Shown here piece after piece: positions 51,588-60,028 of a stretch of 64,000 bases of DNA (position 1 is the stretch's first letter; each line of letters opens with the position of its first letter). Below the pieces are notes generated by a model. It was not told where the DNA came from. It did no database searches and saw only the letters and a list, made by a program, of their open reading frames with translations. A program made the translations under genes and the position numbers. The DNA lies in NCBI RefSeq assembly GCF_002251855.1, contig NZ_NOXW01000020.1, positions 744,001-808,000 on the forward strand, written 5' to 3'. This stretch comes from Rhodoferax sp. TH121 (GTDB lineage Bacteria; Pseudomonadota; Gammaproteobacteria; Burkholderiales; Burkholderiaceae_C).

Positions 51588-52684
51588 ACGAAGCGCCCAT
51601 GCCCGGCCGGCAGGGTGCGTCTATGCGCCTGCGCATGACCGCAGCTGCCAGCGCCCTGGCTTTGCTAGCGGCGCTGGGCGGTGCCATGCTGGCCGGAGCT
51701 TTGCCGCATACCGAGGCCGCTTCTTGGTGGCTCGCGCTGCTGGCGGGCGTGGGTCTGCTGCTGGCGCTGGCCTGGTGGCTGGCCGGGCGCAGCCTGGCGC
51801 CGGTGCACCGATTGGCTGCGACCGTCGCCGCGCGCCGCCCCCATGAGACGGCCTTGCTGGAGCGCGCACCGGCGCCCGAGCTGGAGGCCTTGGTGCGCGG
51901 GCTCAACAGCCAGTGGCAGCAACAACAGACGGCGCTGGACCAGCAGCAGCGCTTCATTGCCGAAGCCTCGCACCAGCTGCGTACGCCGCTTGCCGTGCTC
52001 AAGACCCAGCTGCAGGGCACGATCGCTGGCGAGCTGCAGACGGCCGAGACCCTGCCCAAGATGTTGCGCACCGTGGACCGCGCCTCGCACCTGGCCAACC
52101 AGCTGCTCTCCAAGGCCAAGGTGGACCAGAAGCTGCAGAACGCGCAATGGGCCGATGTGGATCTGCAACAGATTGCCAGCGAGGTACTGGTGGAGTGCGC
52201 ACCGCTGGTGGCACGCAAGCGCCTGGACGTGTCGCTGGAAGCGCTGCCGGTGCGCCTGCACACCGACGGCTGGTTGGTCGGTGAGCTGCTGCGCAACCTG
52301 GTGGCCAACGCGATTCACCAGAGTGCCCCGGGGAGCAGCCTGGGCGTGGTGATCCGCTACCTGCCCACCGAGGTGGAGCTGCTGGTGTGGGACAACGCGG
52401 GCGGCATTGACGAAGGCGTGCGCGAGCGCCTGTTCATGCCCTTTGAGTCCGCCAGCGGCGGCACAGGCGTGGGCCTGGGCTTGTCGATCTGCAAGCAGAT
52501 TGCAGTGTCCATGCAGGCCAGCCTGGACCTCTACAACCGCATGCAACACGGTGTGGTGGTGGGCGTGGATGCCGTGGTGCGCTGGCCCTTGCCCGAGGGG
52601 CAGGCACCGGGCGCGGCGCCGTCACCAATGGCAGCCGTGCATTCACAGCCGCTCTCGCACGCCGCGCTGCGGGTGCCCGCATGA
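51584..52684 (+). CDS. Sensor histidine kinase with minimal periplasmic loop
   Basis: A 366-residue kinase. Two transmembrane helices (about 18-40 and 48-68) are joined by only about seven periplasmic residues (PHTEAAS). A short HAMP-like linker precedes the H-box SHQLRTPLAVLK (His at about 130). The catalytic domain has the N-box NLVANAIHQSAPG, DNAGGIDEG and GTGVGLGLSI. A basic Ala/Pro-rich tail follows. With no room for a periplasmic sensor domain, it may respond to membrane partners, perhaps the co-transcribed transporter. It overlaps the regulator before it and the ATPase after it (ATGA both). Confidence 0.92.
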   Translation: MNEAPMPGRQGASMRLRMTAAASALALLAALGGAMLAGALPHTEAASWWLALLAGVGLLLALAWWLAGRSLAPVHRLAATVAARRPHETALLERAPAPELEALVRGLNSQWQQQQTALDQQQRFIAEASHQLRTPLAVLKTQLQGTIAGELQTAETLPKMLRTVDRASHLANQLLSKAKVDQKLQNAQWADVDLQQIASEVLVECAPLVARKRLDVSLEALPVRLHTDGWLVGELLRNLVANAIHQSAPGSSLGVVIRYLPTEVELLVWDNAGGIDEGVRERLFMPFESASGGTGVGLGLSICKQIAVSMQASLDLYNRMQHGVVVGVDAVVRWPLPEGQAPGAAPSPMAAVHSQPLSHAALRVPA

Positions 52685-53772
52685 GCCAGGGGCTGCACTT
52701 GCTGGGCATTGAAAAAACCTATGCCAATGGTTACCGCGCGCTGCGCGGCGTGCACCTGCGTGTGCCCGAGCGTCGGCTGACTACCTTGCTGGGGCCGTCG
52801 GGTTGCGGCAAGAGCACCTTGCTGCGCCTGATTGCCGGGCTGGAGCGGCCTGATGCCGGCCAGATCGTGTTTCGCGGCGAAGACTTGACCCATTGCCCGG
52901 CCGACCAGCGCGATATGAGCCTGGTGTTCCAGAGTTATGCCTTGTTTCCCTATTTGTCGGTGCAAGACAACGTGCGCTACGGCCTCAAGGCACAAGGCCT
53001 GTCTGCCGCCGCGCAGGCGGAGCGGGCGGCGCAGGCCCTCGCGCTGGTGGGCTTGGGCGGGTTCGAAGACCGTATGCCGCACGAACTGTCAGGCGGTCAG
53101 CAGCAGCGCACCGCGCTGGCGCGTGCACTGGCCCTGCAGCCCGCACTGGTGTTGCTGGACGAGCCGCTGTCCAACCTGGATGCCAACCTGCGCCGCCATA
53201 TCCGCGAAGACATTCGCCAGCTGCAGCAGCGGCTTGGGCTCACGGTGCTCTACGTCACCCACGACCATGCGGAGGCCATGTCGGTCAGCGACCAGGTGGT
53301 GGTGATGCAGGAGGGCCGGGTGGTGCAGATTGGCTCGCCGCGCGAGATTTACGAGCAACCCCAGACCGAGTTTGTGGCTGGCTTCATGGGCGACTCTGCG
53401 GTGTTTGAAGCGCACTGCGATGGCGCAGGCCAGATTCGCCTGGGGCCGCTCACGCTGGACCTAGGGGTACCACTGCGGCAGGGCGCGGTGCGCCTGATCG
53501 TGCGCCCGCAGGCCTGGTGCATGGCCCCGGCAGGCGCGCAAGGCCTGGCGGGCAAGGTGGAGCGCAGTGCGTACCTGGGCCGCAGCACCGAGACCTGGGT
53601 GCTCACCGCCCTGGGCAGCCTGTTGGTCATTTCCGATCAACAGGCTGCCTGCCACGCGGTGGGCGCGCCGGTCAGTCTTTTTCTTTCCCGCAAAGGGGTG
53701 AGCGTGCTCTTGCCCCAAACCCTTTCGACCCCCCAGACCATCCCGGTCTTTCAATCCAGGAGACATCCATGA
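52681..53772 (+). CDS. ABC transporter ATPase 1 (AfuC/FbpC-like)
   Basis: A 363-residue ATP-binding subunit of the iron/phosphosugar/spermidine importer class. Walker A GPSGCGKSTLLRLIAGLE, signature LSGGQQQRTALARAL and Walker B LVLLDEPLSNLD, with a C-terminal TOBE-type regulatory domain from about residue 240. It is translationally coupled to the kinase before it and to the binding-protein gene after it (ATGA both). A paralogous ATPase closes the operon. Confidence 0.92.
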   Translation: MSQGLHLLGIEKTYANGYRALRGVHLRVPERRLTTLLGPSGCGKSTLLRLIAGLERPDAGQIVFRGEDLTHCPADQRDMSLVFQSYALFPYLSVQDNVRYGLKAQGLSAAAQAERAAQALALVGLGGFEDRMPHELSGGQQQRTALARALALQPALVLLDEPLSNLDANLRRHIREDIRQLQQRLGLTVLYVTHDHAEAMSVSDQVVVMQEGRVVQIGSPREIYEQPQTEFVAGFMGDSAVFEAHCDGAGQIRLGPLTLDLGVPLRQGAVRLIVRPQAWCMAPAGAQGLAGKVERSAYLGRSTETWVLTALGSLLVISDQQAACHAVGAPVSLFLSRKGVSVLLPQTLSTPQTIPVFQSRRHP

Positions 53773-54794
53773 AAAAAAACCAATTGCTCGTACTAGCCGC
53801 CATGGCCACGGCCGGCGTGTCTGCCCACGCCCAGGCGGGTGGCGAAGTCAACATCATTTGCTCGGGGCAGGCCCCCTGGTGCAGCATGGTGGCGGTGACG
53901 TTTGAGAAGAGCCAGGGCATCAAGGTCAACATGACACCCAAGGGTTCGGGGGAAGCTGTGGCCCAGCTCATGGCCGAGCGCGCCAACCCCAAGACCGACA
54001 TCTTTTTTGGTGGCACGGGCGACCCGCATTTGGTGGCGGCCGAGCAAAACCTGACGCAGGAGTACAAGTCGCCCCTGTTGCCCAAGCTCTATGACTGGGC
54101 CCAAAGGCAGGCAGCACAGTCCGGTTACAAAACCGTGGGCATTTATTCCGGCCCACTGGGCTTTGGCTACAACACCGAACTGCTGGCCAAGAAAAAGCTG
54201 CCCGTTCCCAAGACGTGGGCGGACCTCATCAAGCCCGAGTACAAGGGCGAAATCCAGTCCGCCAACCCATCGTCCAGTGGTACGGCCTACACCATGATCG
54301 CCACGCTGGTGCAACTGATGGGCGAGGACAAGGCCTATGACTACCTGGGCAAGCTGCACAAAAACATTGCGACCTACCAGCGCTCGGGCGTGGGCCCCAT
54401 CAAGGCGGTGGCGCGCGGCGAGGCGGCCATTTCCATCAGCTTTGTGCACGACGGCCCCGGTGAGAAGGCGCAAGGTTTTCCGCTGGAAACCATCACCCCC
54501 AGCGATGGTACGGGCGCAGAGATTGGCTCCATGTCCATCGTGCGTGGTGCGCGCAATCTGGAGAATGCCAAGAAGTTCTACGACTGGGCGCTGACCCCGG
54601 GCGCCCAGGCTCTTGGTGCGGCCACGCTGCAGTTCCAGCTGCCATCCAACCGCGAAACCAAGGTAGACCCGCGTGTGCCAGACTTCCGCAAGATCAAGAT
54701 GATTGACTACGACTACGCCAAGTACGGCCAGGCGGCCGAGCGCAAGCGCCTGATCCAGCGCTGGGAGCGTGACGTCAACGGCCAGGGCCGCTAA
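53769..54794 (+). CDS. ABC transporter solute-binding protein (AfuA-like)
   Basis: A 341-residue periplasmic binding protein with a signal peptide (LLVLAAMATAGVSAHAQA). The mature region has NIICSGQAPWCSMVAVTFEK, SGEAVAQLMAERANPKTD, FFGGTGDPHLVAAE, and TVGIYSGPLGFGYNTELL, the pattern of AfuA-like proteins first called iron-binding and later shown in some bacteria to bind hexose phosphates. It lacks the tyrosine pair of FbpA iron ligands as far as I can see, so the substrate is open. Confidence 0.88.
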   Translation: MKKNQLLVLAAMATAGVSAHAQAGGEVNIICSGQAPWCSMVAVTFEKSQGIKVNMTPKGSGEAVAQLMAERANPKTDIFFGGTGDPHLVAAEQNLTQEYKSPLLPKLYDWAQRQAAQSGYKTVGIYSGPLGFGYNTELLAKKKLPVPKTWADLIKPEYKGEIQSANPSSSGTAYTMIATLVQLMGEDKAYDYLGKLHKNIATYQRSGVGPIKAVARGEAAISISFVHDGPGEKAQGFPLETITPSDGTGAEIGSMSIVRGARNLENAKKFYDWALTPGAQALGAATLQFQLPSNRETKVDPRVPDFRKIKMIDYDYAKYGQAAERKRLIQRWERDVNGQGR

Positions 54795-54868
54795 GCCGCG
54801 CCAGCGCACTGCCTCCTCGCCCCCGCCGCGCCAAGCGGCGGGCTGTGCCCTGTAATTCATCGATCTCC

Positions 54869-57070
54869 ATGACACATACACACCCGTGGCGCCTGCGCCG
54901 CGCGATCGCCCTGTGGGCGGCGCTGGGCTTGGTCGCCTTTATGCTGCTGCCCTGGTACTTCCTTCAAAACGGCGGCTTGTGGGGCGCCATGCCCGGCATC
55001 TGGGGCAAGGCAGACACCGCCAGTGCCTGGGTGCAGGCTTGGAGCCACCACCGCGTCTGGCTCTGGTCGGGCCTGGCCGGGCTGCTGCTGGCCGGTGCGG
55101 CCGCGCTCAGTGCTGAGCCACGTAGCCAAGGCCTGCTGCTGTGCAGCGGTGCCACGGTGGGCCTGGCCGGGGTCTTGCTGAGTGGCTTTGCCATTGGCAT
55201 GGTGGGCTGGTCCTGGGACTGGCTCAATGCCATGTGGGGTTCCACGGAGTGGACCCAACCCGGCATGGGCTGGGGCGGTTTTGTGGTGGTGCTGAGCCTG
55301 CTGGCACTGCTGGCCATCGGCGTGGCGCGGCTGGGGGGCTTCAAGGGCGATGCCTTTGTCGCTGGCGCGGTGCTGGTATGTGCCGCGCTGCTGGCGCTGT
55401 TTGTGGTCTACCCGGTCATCAAGTCGCTCATGGGCAGCGTGCTGAATGACGAAGGCCAGTTTGCACTGGGCGCCTTGTGGGAGCGTATTGGCACGGCGCG
55501 CATCTGGGGGCTGGGCTGTGTGACCGGAGGCGGGCGCTGTGGCGTGGCCTGGAACACGCTGGGCCTGGCCTTGATGACGGCGGCCGGCACCACGTTCTTG
55601 GGCACGCTGATTGCGCTGTGGGCCGAGCGCGAGGCCAAGCGCTTGGCGCGTCCACTTAACATCCTGGCCATGTTGCCCATCATCACGCCGCCCTTTGTGG
55701 TGGGCTTGGGTCTCATCCTATTGTTTGGCCGCGCCGGGCTCTACAACCAGTTCATGGAGTGGGCCTTTGGTATTGAGCCTACGCGCTGGTTCTACGGCTT
55801 TTTTGGCGTCTGGCTGGCTCAGCTGTTTGCCTTCACACCGATTGCCTTCATGATCATGCGCGGCGTGGTGCAGGGCGTAAGCCCGTCCATGGAGGAGGCC
55901 TCGCAAACCCTGCGCGCCAACCGCATGCAAACCTTTTGGAGCGTGACGTTGCCGCTGCTCAAGCCGGGCTTGGCCAACGCCTTTCTGGTCGGCTTCATCG
56001 AGAGCATGGCGGACTTTGGCAACCCTATCGTGGTGGGCGGGCAGTTTGCGGTGCTGTCCACCGAAATCTTCTTTGCCATCGTTGGCTCCTCGCTGGACCC
56101 TGGTATGGCCGCGGCCCTCTCGCTGATCCTGACGCTGTTTGCGTTGGCGGTGTTCTTCATCCAGCGCCGGGTGCTGGGCAAGGGCAGCTACACCACGGTG
56201 GCGGGGAAAGGCGACGCTGGTTTGCCCATGCCGCTGCCAGACGGCATCCGCAAGCTGTGCCTCGGGGTAGCGGGGCCGTGGTTGCTGTTCACGCTGGTGG
56301 TCTATTTGTTTGCCTTTGCGGGCGGCTTTGTGCAGACTTGGGGGCGCGACTACACGCTCACGTTGAACCACTTCCGCACCGCGTTTGACGTGCAGTGGGG
56401 CGACTATGGCTGGGTTTGGGCCGGAACGGCCTGGAACTCGCTGTTCACTACCTTGTCATTGGCCGCCATGGCGGCGCCCATCTGCGCCGGTATGGGCCTC
56501 TTGATTGCATGGTTGCTGGCACGTACCGAGTTTCGGGGCAAGGCGACGTTTGAGTTTTCCGCTTTGCTGACCTTTGCGGTGCCGGGTACGGTGCTGGGGG
56601 TGAGCTACATCCTTGCCTTCAATGTGCCACCGGTGGAGCTGACGGGGACTGGCCTCATCATCGTGCTGTGCTTTGTGTTCCGCAATCTGCCGGTGGGCGT
56701 GCGTGCCGGTACGGCGGCCTTCAAGCAGTTGGACCGATCGCTGGATGAGGCCTCACTCATGCTGCGTGCCAACACGCTCACCACACTGCGCCTGGTGGTG
56801 CTGCCGCTCATCAAGTCGGCGCTGGTGGCGGCGCTGGTGTATTCCTTTGTGCGCTCCATCACCACGGTATCGGCGGTGATCTTTCTGGTCACGGCGAAAT
56901 ACGAGCTGTCCACCACCTACATCATTGGCCGCGTGGGCAATGGCGACTACGGCGTGGCGTTGGCCTATTGCACGGTGCTCATCGTGCTGATGTCGCTCAG
57001 CACGCTGCTGGTGCAGGCCCTGGTGGGCGAACGCAAGCTGGGCCGCCGGGCAACACCGGCCGCACATTGA
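54869..57070 (+). CDS. ABC transporter permease, fused two-domain type (AfuB-like)
   Basis: A 733-residue membrane protein containing two binding-protein-dependent transport domains fused in one chain. EAA loops are visible at about residue 345 (EEASQTLRANRMQTFWSVTL) and about 640 (DEASLMLRANTLTTLRLVVL). The N-terminal roughly 180 residues add extra helices before the first domain. It has the organisation of AfuB/FbpB-type permeases. ATG 54869 (MTHTHPWRLRR) is preferred to the ATG 24 bases earlier. It is flanked by the binding-protein gene and ATPase 2. Confidence 0.9.
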   Translation: MTHTHPWRLRRAIALWAALGLVAFMLLPWYFLQNGGLWGAMPGIWGKADTASAWVQAWSHHRVWLWSGLAGLLLAGAAALSAEPRSQGLLLCSGATVGLAGVLLSGFAIGMVGWSWDWLNAMWGSTEWTQPGMGWGGFVVVLSLLALLAIGVARLGGFKGDAFVAGAVLVCAALLALFVVYPVIKSLMGSVLNDEGQFALGALWERIGTARIWGLGCVTGGGRCGVAWNTLGLALMTAAGTTFLGTLIALWAEREAKRLARPLNILAMLPIITPPFVVGLGLILLFGRAGLYNQFMEWAFGIEPTRWFYGFFGVWLAQLFAFTPIAFMIMRGVVQGVSPSMEEASQTLRANRMQTFWSVTLPLLKPGLANAFLVGFIESMADFGNPIVVGGQFAVLSTEIFFAIVGSSLDPGMAAALSLILTLFALAVFFIQRRVLGKGSYTTVAGKGDAGLPMPLPDGIRKLCLGVAGPWLLFTLVVYLFAFAGGFVQTWGRDYTLTLNHFRTAFDVQWGDYGWVWAGTAWNSLFTTLSLAAMAAPICAGMGLLIAWLLARTEFRGKATFEFSALLTFAVPGTVLGVSYILAFNVPPVELTGTGLIIVLCFVFRNLPVGVRAGTAAFKQLDRSLDEASLMLRANTLTTLRLVVLPLIKSALVAALVYSFVRSITTVSAVIFLVTAKYELSTTYIIGRVGNGDYGVALAYCTVLIVLMSLSTLLVQALVGERKLGRRATPAAH

Positions 57071-57093
57071 ACTACTTTTGAACGGGTATCCCC

Positions 57094-58158
57094 ATGACAC
57101 ATACAAACACAGGCACGAATACAGGTATTTCTTTCCGCCAGGTCGTCAAACGTTACGGCGGTGCCGATAGTCCGTTGGTCGTGCGCGGCATCGACTTTGA
57201 TGTGCCCAAGGGCACGCTGACCACCATTCTGGGCCCCTCCGGTTGCGGCAAGACCACCACGCTGCGCATGATTGCGGGCCTGGAGACGCCCAGCGGCGGG
57301 CAAATCTTCATCGATGGGCGCGACGTGACCCAGTTGGGGCCAGCCGAGCGCAATGTGAGCATGGTGTTCCAGAGTTATGCGCTGTTCCCGCACATGACGG
57401 TCCTGGGCAATGTGGCTTATGGCCTCAACGTGAGTGGCGTGCCCAAGGCGGAGGTAAGTGACCGTGCCCGCGCGGCCATGGCCATCGTGGGCCTGGCTGG
57501 CTATGAGGCGCGTTATCCGGCCGAATTGTCGGGCGGGCAGCAACAACGGGTGGCACTGGCGCGTGCCCTGGTGCTGGAGCCTTCGGTCCTGCTGTTCGAC
57601 GAGCCACTGTCCAACCTGGACGCACGCTTGCGCCGCTCCATGCGCGAAGAAATTCGCGGCCTGCAGCAGCGCCTCAAGCTCACGGTGGCCTATGTCACGC
57701 ACGACCAAAGCGAGGCGCTGGCGGTGAGCGACCAGATCATCGTGATGGACGGCGGCCTGATCGTGCAGGCCGGTAGTCCGCGCGAGCTGTATGAGAACCC
57801 CAAGACGGAGTTCGTGGCCGGTTTCATGGGCGAGGCCGTGCTGCTGGATGGGGTCTGCGAGTCGGAGGGCGCAGTACGCCTGGGCCCGCTCACCCTGCGC
57901 ACACCGCAGCGCGTGGCCACCGGCCCGGTCAAAGTGGCGATCCGTCCCGAGGCCTGGGCGGTACATGATGGCCACGGGCACGGGCTGCTGGGCACGGTGT
58001 CCAAAGCGGCCTACCTGGGCAGCTTCCAGGAGCTGACGGTGGATACCAGTCTGGGCGAGATTTTTGTGGTGTCGTCGGACGCGCAGGGTAGCTGGAGCAG
58101 TGGCGACGCGGTGACCTTGCAGCTGTCTGAGCGCGGGGTGTCGGTGGTGGCGGTCTAG
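57094..58158 (+). CDS. ABC transporter ATPase 2 (AfuC/FbpC-like)
   Basis: A 354-residue paralogue of the ATPase at 52681. Walker A GPSGCGKTTTLRMIAGLE, signature [15 protein letters not shown], Walker B VLLFDEPLSNLD, and the same C-terminal TOBE-like region. It begins MTHTNTGTNTG, similar to the permease start. Two complete ATPases with one fused permease is more than a usual importer needs; they could form a heterodimer or serve alternative permeases. Confidence 0.92.
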   Translation: MTHTNTGTNTGISFRQVVKRYGGADSPLVVRGIDFDVPKGTLTTILGPSGCGKTTTLRMIAGLETPSGGQIFIDGRDVTQLGPAERNVSMVFQSYALFPHMTVLGNVAYGLNVSGVPKAEVSDRARAAMAIVGLAGYEARYPAELSGGQQQRVALARALVLEPSVLLFDEPLSNLDARLRRSMREEIRGLQQRLKLTVAYVTHDQSEALAVSDQIIVMDGGLIVQAGSPRELYENPKTEFVAGFMGEAVLLDGVCESEGAVRLGPLTLRTPQRVATGPVKVAIRPEAWAVHDGHGHGLLGTVSKAAYLGSFQELTVDTSLGEIFVVSSDAQGSWSSGDAVTLQLSERGVSVVAV

Positions 58159-58167
58159 GCAGGTTGG

Positions 58168-58240
58168 AGGCCATTTTTTGAAAGAAATTGGCCTTTAGGC
58201 TACGTAGATACTGCGCGAGTAGCTACTGAATGTATAGCAA
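58168..58240 (+). repeat. Dispersed 3'-end repeat, copy I
   Basis: AGGCCA...TTGGCCT (hairpin 1), then AGATACTGCGCGAGTAGC in which CTGC-GCGA-GTAG keeps the stem through a G-U pair and a GNRA loop. It lies 10 bases after the ATPase 2 stop, same orientation. Confidence 0.86.
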
Positions 58241-58241
58241 G

Positions 58242-59090
58242 TCAGGCCGCTTCGCGTGCCATGCCTTGTGTCAGTGACAGGGTGTGGGCGGCTTCGCGCA
58301 GGTAGTTTCGTACATCGGTCATTTGCGGACCCACGTGCCGGTCGATACGGCGGATGTAGGGGCAGGTGAGGGTGGCCAGTGCGGTGTTGTCCGGCCCGAG
58401 GATGGGGAATGAAATGTCGATCACCCCCAGCGTTTGCGCACTGTCGCGCTCCAGGTAGCCGCGCTCGCGGATGCTGGCCAGCGTGGCTTGTAGCTCGGCT
58501 TCGGTAATGGGTACTTCGCCATCCAGTGGCGTGTGTTCGGCCAGCATGCGGCGATAGCTGCCCTCGTCGGCATAGGCCAGCAGCAGGTGGCCCGAGGCAG
58601 TGTCCAGCAGGCCCACGCGCGCACCGCGTTGCACCGCAAAGCTCCAGCCACTGGGGCTGTTGATCTGGGCGCTGATGAGCACGTTGCCGCGGTCGTAGAC
58701 CCCCATGTGGCAGGACTGTTCTGCCTTGCGGGCAAAGTCGTCCATCACCGGCAGGGCCTGGTTGATCAGGCGGCTCAGCGGCGGGTGCATATTGGCCAGC
58801 GCAAACAACTTGAGGCTGAGCGCATAGCGGTCACCAGACGCGTTGCGCATCACGTACTGCCGCGCCACGAGACGCTCCAGCATGCGGTAGATCTCACTAG
58901 CGCTGCGGTCCATCTCTTTCACGATTTCGGCGCGTGTCAGGCCGTGTGGCTGCGTCGCCAGCAACTCCAGAATGTCCAGCCCCTTGTCCAGCGCTGGCGC
59001 GCGGTAGCGGTCTTCCGGGGGCAGGCTCGATTCGTCCTGGTCTTCGGTCTTGGCGGGGCGGCCGCGCGGCTTGGCGGGAGACGTGGTCAT
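58242..59090 (-). CDS. IclR-family transcriptional regulator
   Basis: A 282-residue IclR-type regulator. The N-terminal winged helix is ALDKGLDILELLATQPHGLT, then AEIVKEMDRSASEIYRMLER. The effector domain contains CHMGVYDRGNVLISAQINSP and LDTASGHLLLAYAD. A charged 25-residue N-terminal extension precedes it. It is divergent from the deoxysugar operon at 59239, with two tandem palindromes in the promoter between, and is the likely repressor or activator of that operon. Its stop is just beyond repeat copy I, which belongs to the other strand. Confidence 0.92.
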   Translation of the reverse strand: MTTSPAKPRGRPAKTEDQDESSLPPEDRYRAPALDKGLDILELLATQPHGLTRAEIVKEMDRSASEIYRMLERLVARQYVMRNASGDRYALSLKLFALANMHPPLSRLINQALPVMDDFARKAEQSCHMGVYDRGNVLISAQINSPSGWSFAVQRGARVGLLDTASGHLLLAYADEGSYRRMLAEHTPLDGEVPITEAELQATLASIRERGYLERDSAQTLGVIDISFPILGPDNTALATLTCPYIRRIDRHVGPQMTDVRNYLREAAHTLSLTQGMAREAA

Positions 59091-59185
59091 GGTTGGGGGG
59101 CTTTCGGGTGAAGGTTTATAGCAGGGCCCTGGGGCTCTAGGGTAAGTACTAGGCCGTGGACGGACAAAGCTGCCTATGATTTCGC

Positions 59186-59216
59186 TTCATACATGAATAG
59201 TTTGTTCATATTTGAA
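59186..59216. promoter_or_regulatory. Tandem palindromes in the IclR/deoxysugar-operon promoter
   Basis: TTCAT-AC-ATGAA (59186-59197) and TTCA-TATT-TGAA (59205-59216) have centres 19 bases apart and lie 20-50 bases before the dehydrogenase ATG. Such repeated short dyads fit binding by an IclR tetramer. Confidence 0.55.
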
Positions 59217-59238
59217 TTATTAAACCGGAGTCAGCAGC

Positions 59239-60000
59239 ATGGGTCAAGGGCGTTTGCAAGGTAAAACAGTGCTCATCACGGCAGCGGCGCAAGGCATTGG
59301 CCGGGCCAGTGCCTTGGCCTGCGCTGCAGAAGGCGCCCGCGTGATTGCCACCGACATCAATCAGGCCTTTTTGGACAGCCTAGCGGCCGAGCACAGCAAC
59401 ATCCAGGTGGAGCTGCTGGATGTGCGCAGTGACGCCGCCGTGGCGGCCCTGGCCGCGCGCACCCCAGCACTGGACGCGCTGTTCAACTGCGCCGGCATGG
59501 TGGCCAACGGCAGCATGTTGGACTGCACCGAGGCCGACTGGGACCTGAGCTTTGACCTGAACGTCAAAAGCATGTTCCGCATGACGCGCGCCTACTTGCC
59601 CGCCATGCTGGCCAAGGCGGAAACCCAAGCCTGCAGTGTCTCCATCATCAACATGGCGTCCATGGCCTCCAGCATCAAAGGCTTTGCCAACCGCTGCGCA
59701 TATGGGGCCACCAAGGCGGCAGTGATTGGCCTGACCAAGTCACTGGCGGCCGACTATGTCAAGGCCGGTTTGCGCGCCAATGCGCTGTGCCCCGGTACGG
59801 TGGACACGCCCTCGCTGCGCGGGCGCATTGCCAGCGCGGCTGACCCGGTGCAGGCCGAGAAGGATTTCATCGCGCGCCAGCCCATGGGGCGCTTGGCGGC
59901 GGTGGACGACATCACGCCTTTGGTGGTGTTTCTGGCCAGCGATGAGTCCCGCTTTGTGACGGGGCAGGCGCTGCTGGTCGACGGTGGTGTCACCATCTGA
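59239..60000 (+). CDS. SDR-family dehydrogenase, probable 2-keto-3-deoxy-L-fuconate dehydrogenase
   Basis: A 253-residue short-chain dehydrogenase. The NAD motif is [19 protein letters not shown], with IATDIN favouring NAD. The catalytic triad region is [20 protein letters not shown] followed by TKAAVIGL, and [10 protein letters not shown] is present. It is strikingly like human BDH2/DHRS6 and its bacterial relatives that oxidise 2-keto-3-deoxy-L-fuconate. The FAH-type hydrolase and sugar ABC importer in the same operon support that reaction. Confidence 0.88.
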   Translation: MGQGRLQGKTVLITAAAQGIGRASALACAAEGARVIATDINQAFLDSLAAEHSNIQVELLDVRSDAAVAALAARTPALDALFNCAGMVANGSMLDCTEADWDLSFDLNVKSMFRMTRAYLPAMLAKAETQACSVSIINMASMASSIKGFANRCAYGATKAAVIGLTKSLAADYVKAGLRANALCPGTVDTPSLRGRIASAADPVQAEKDFIARQPMGRLAAVDDITPLVVFLASDESRFVTGQALLVDGGVTI

Positions 60001-60028
60001 TGATGTCCACTGCAACAAGGGCCTGACT

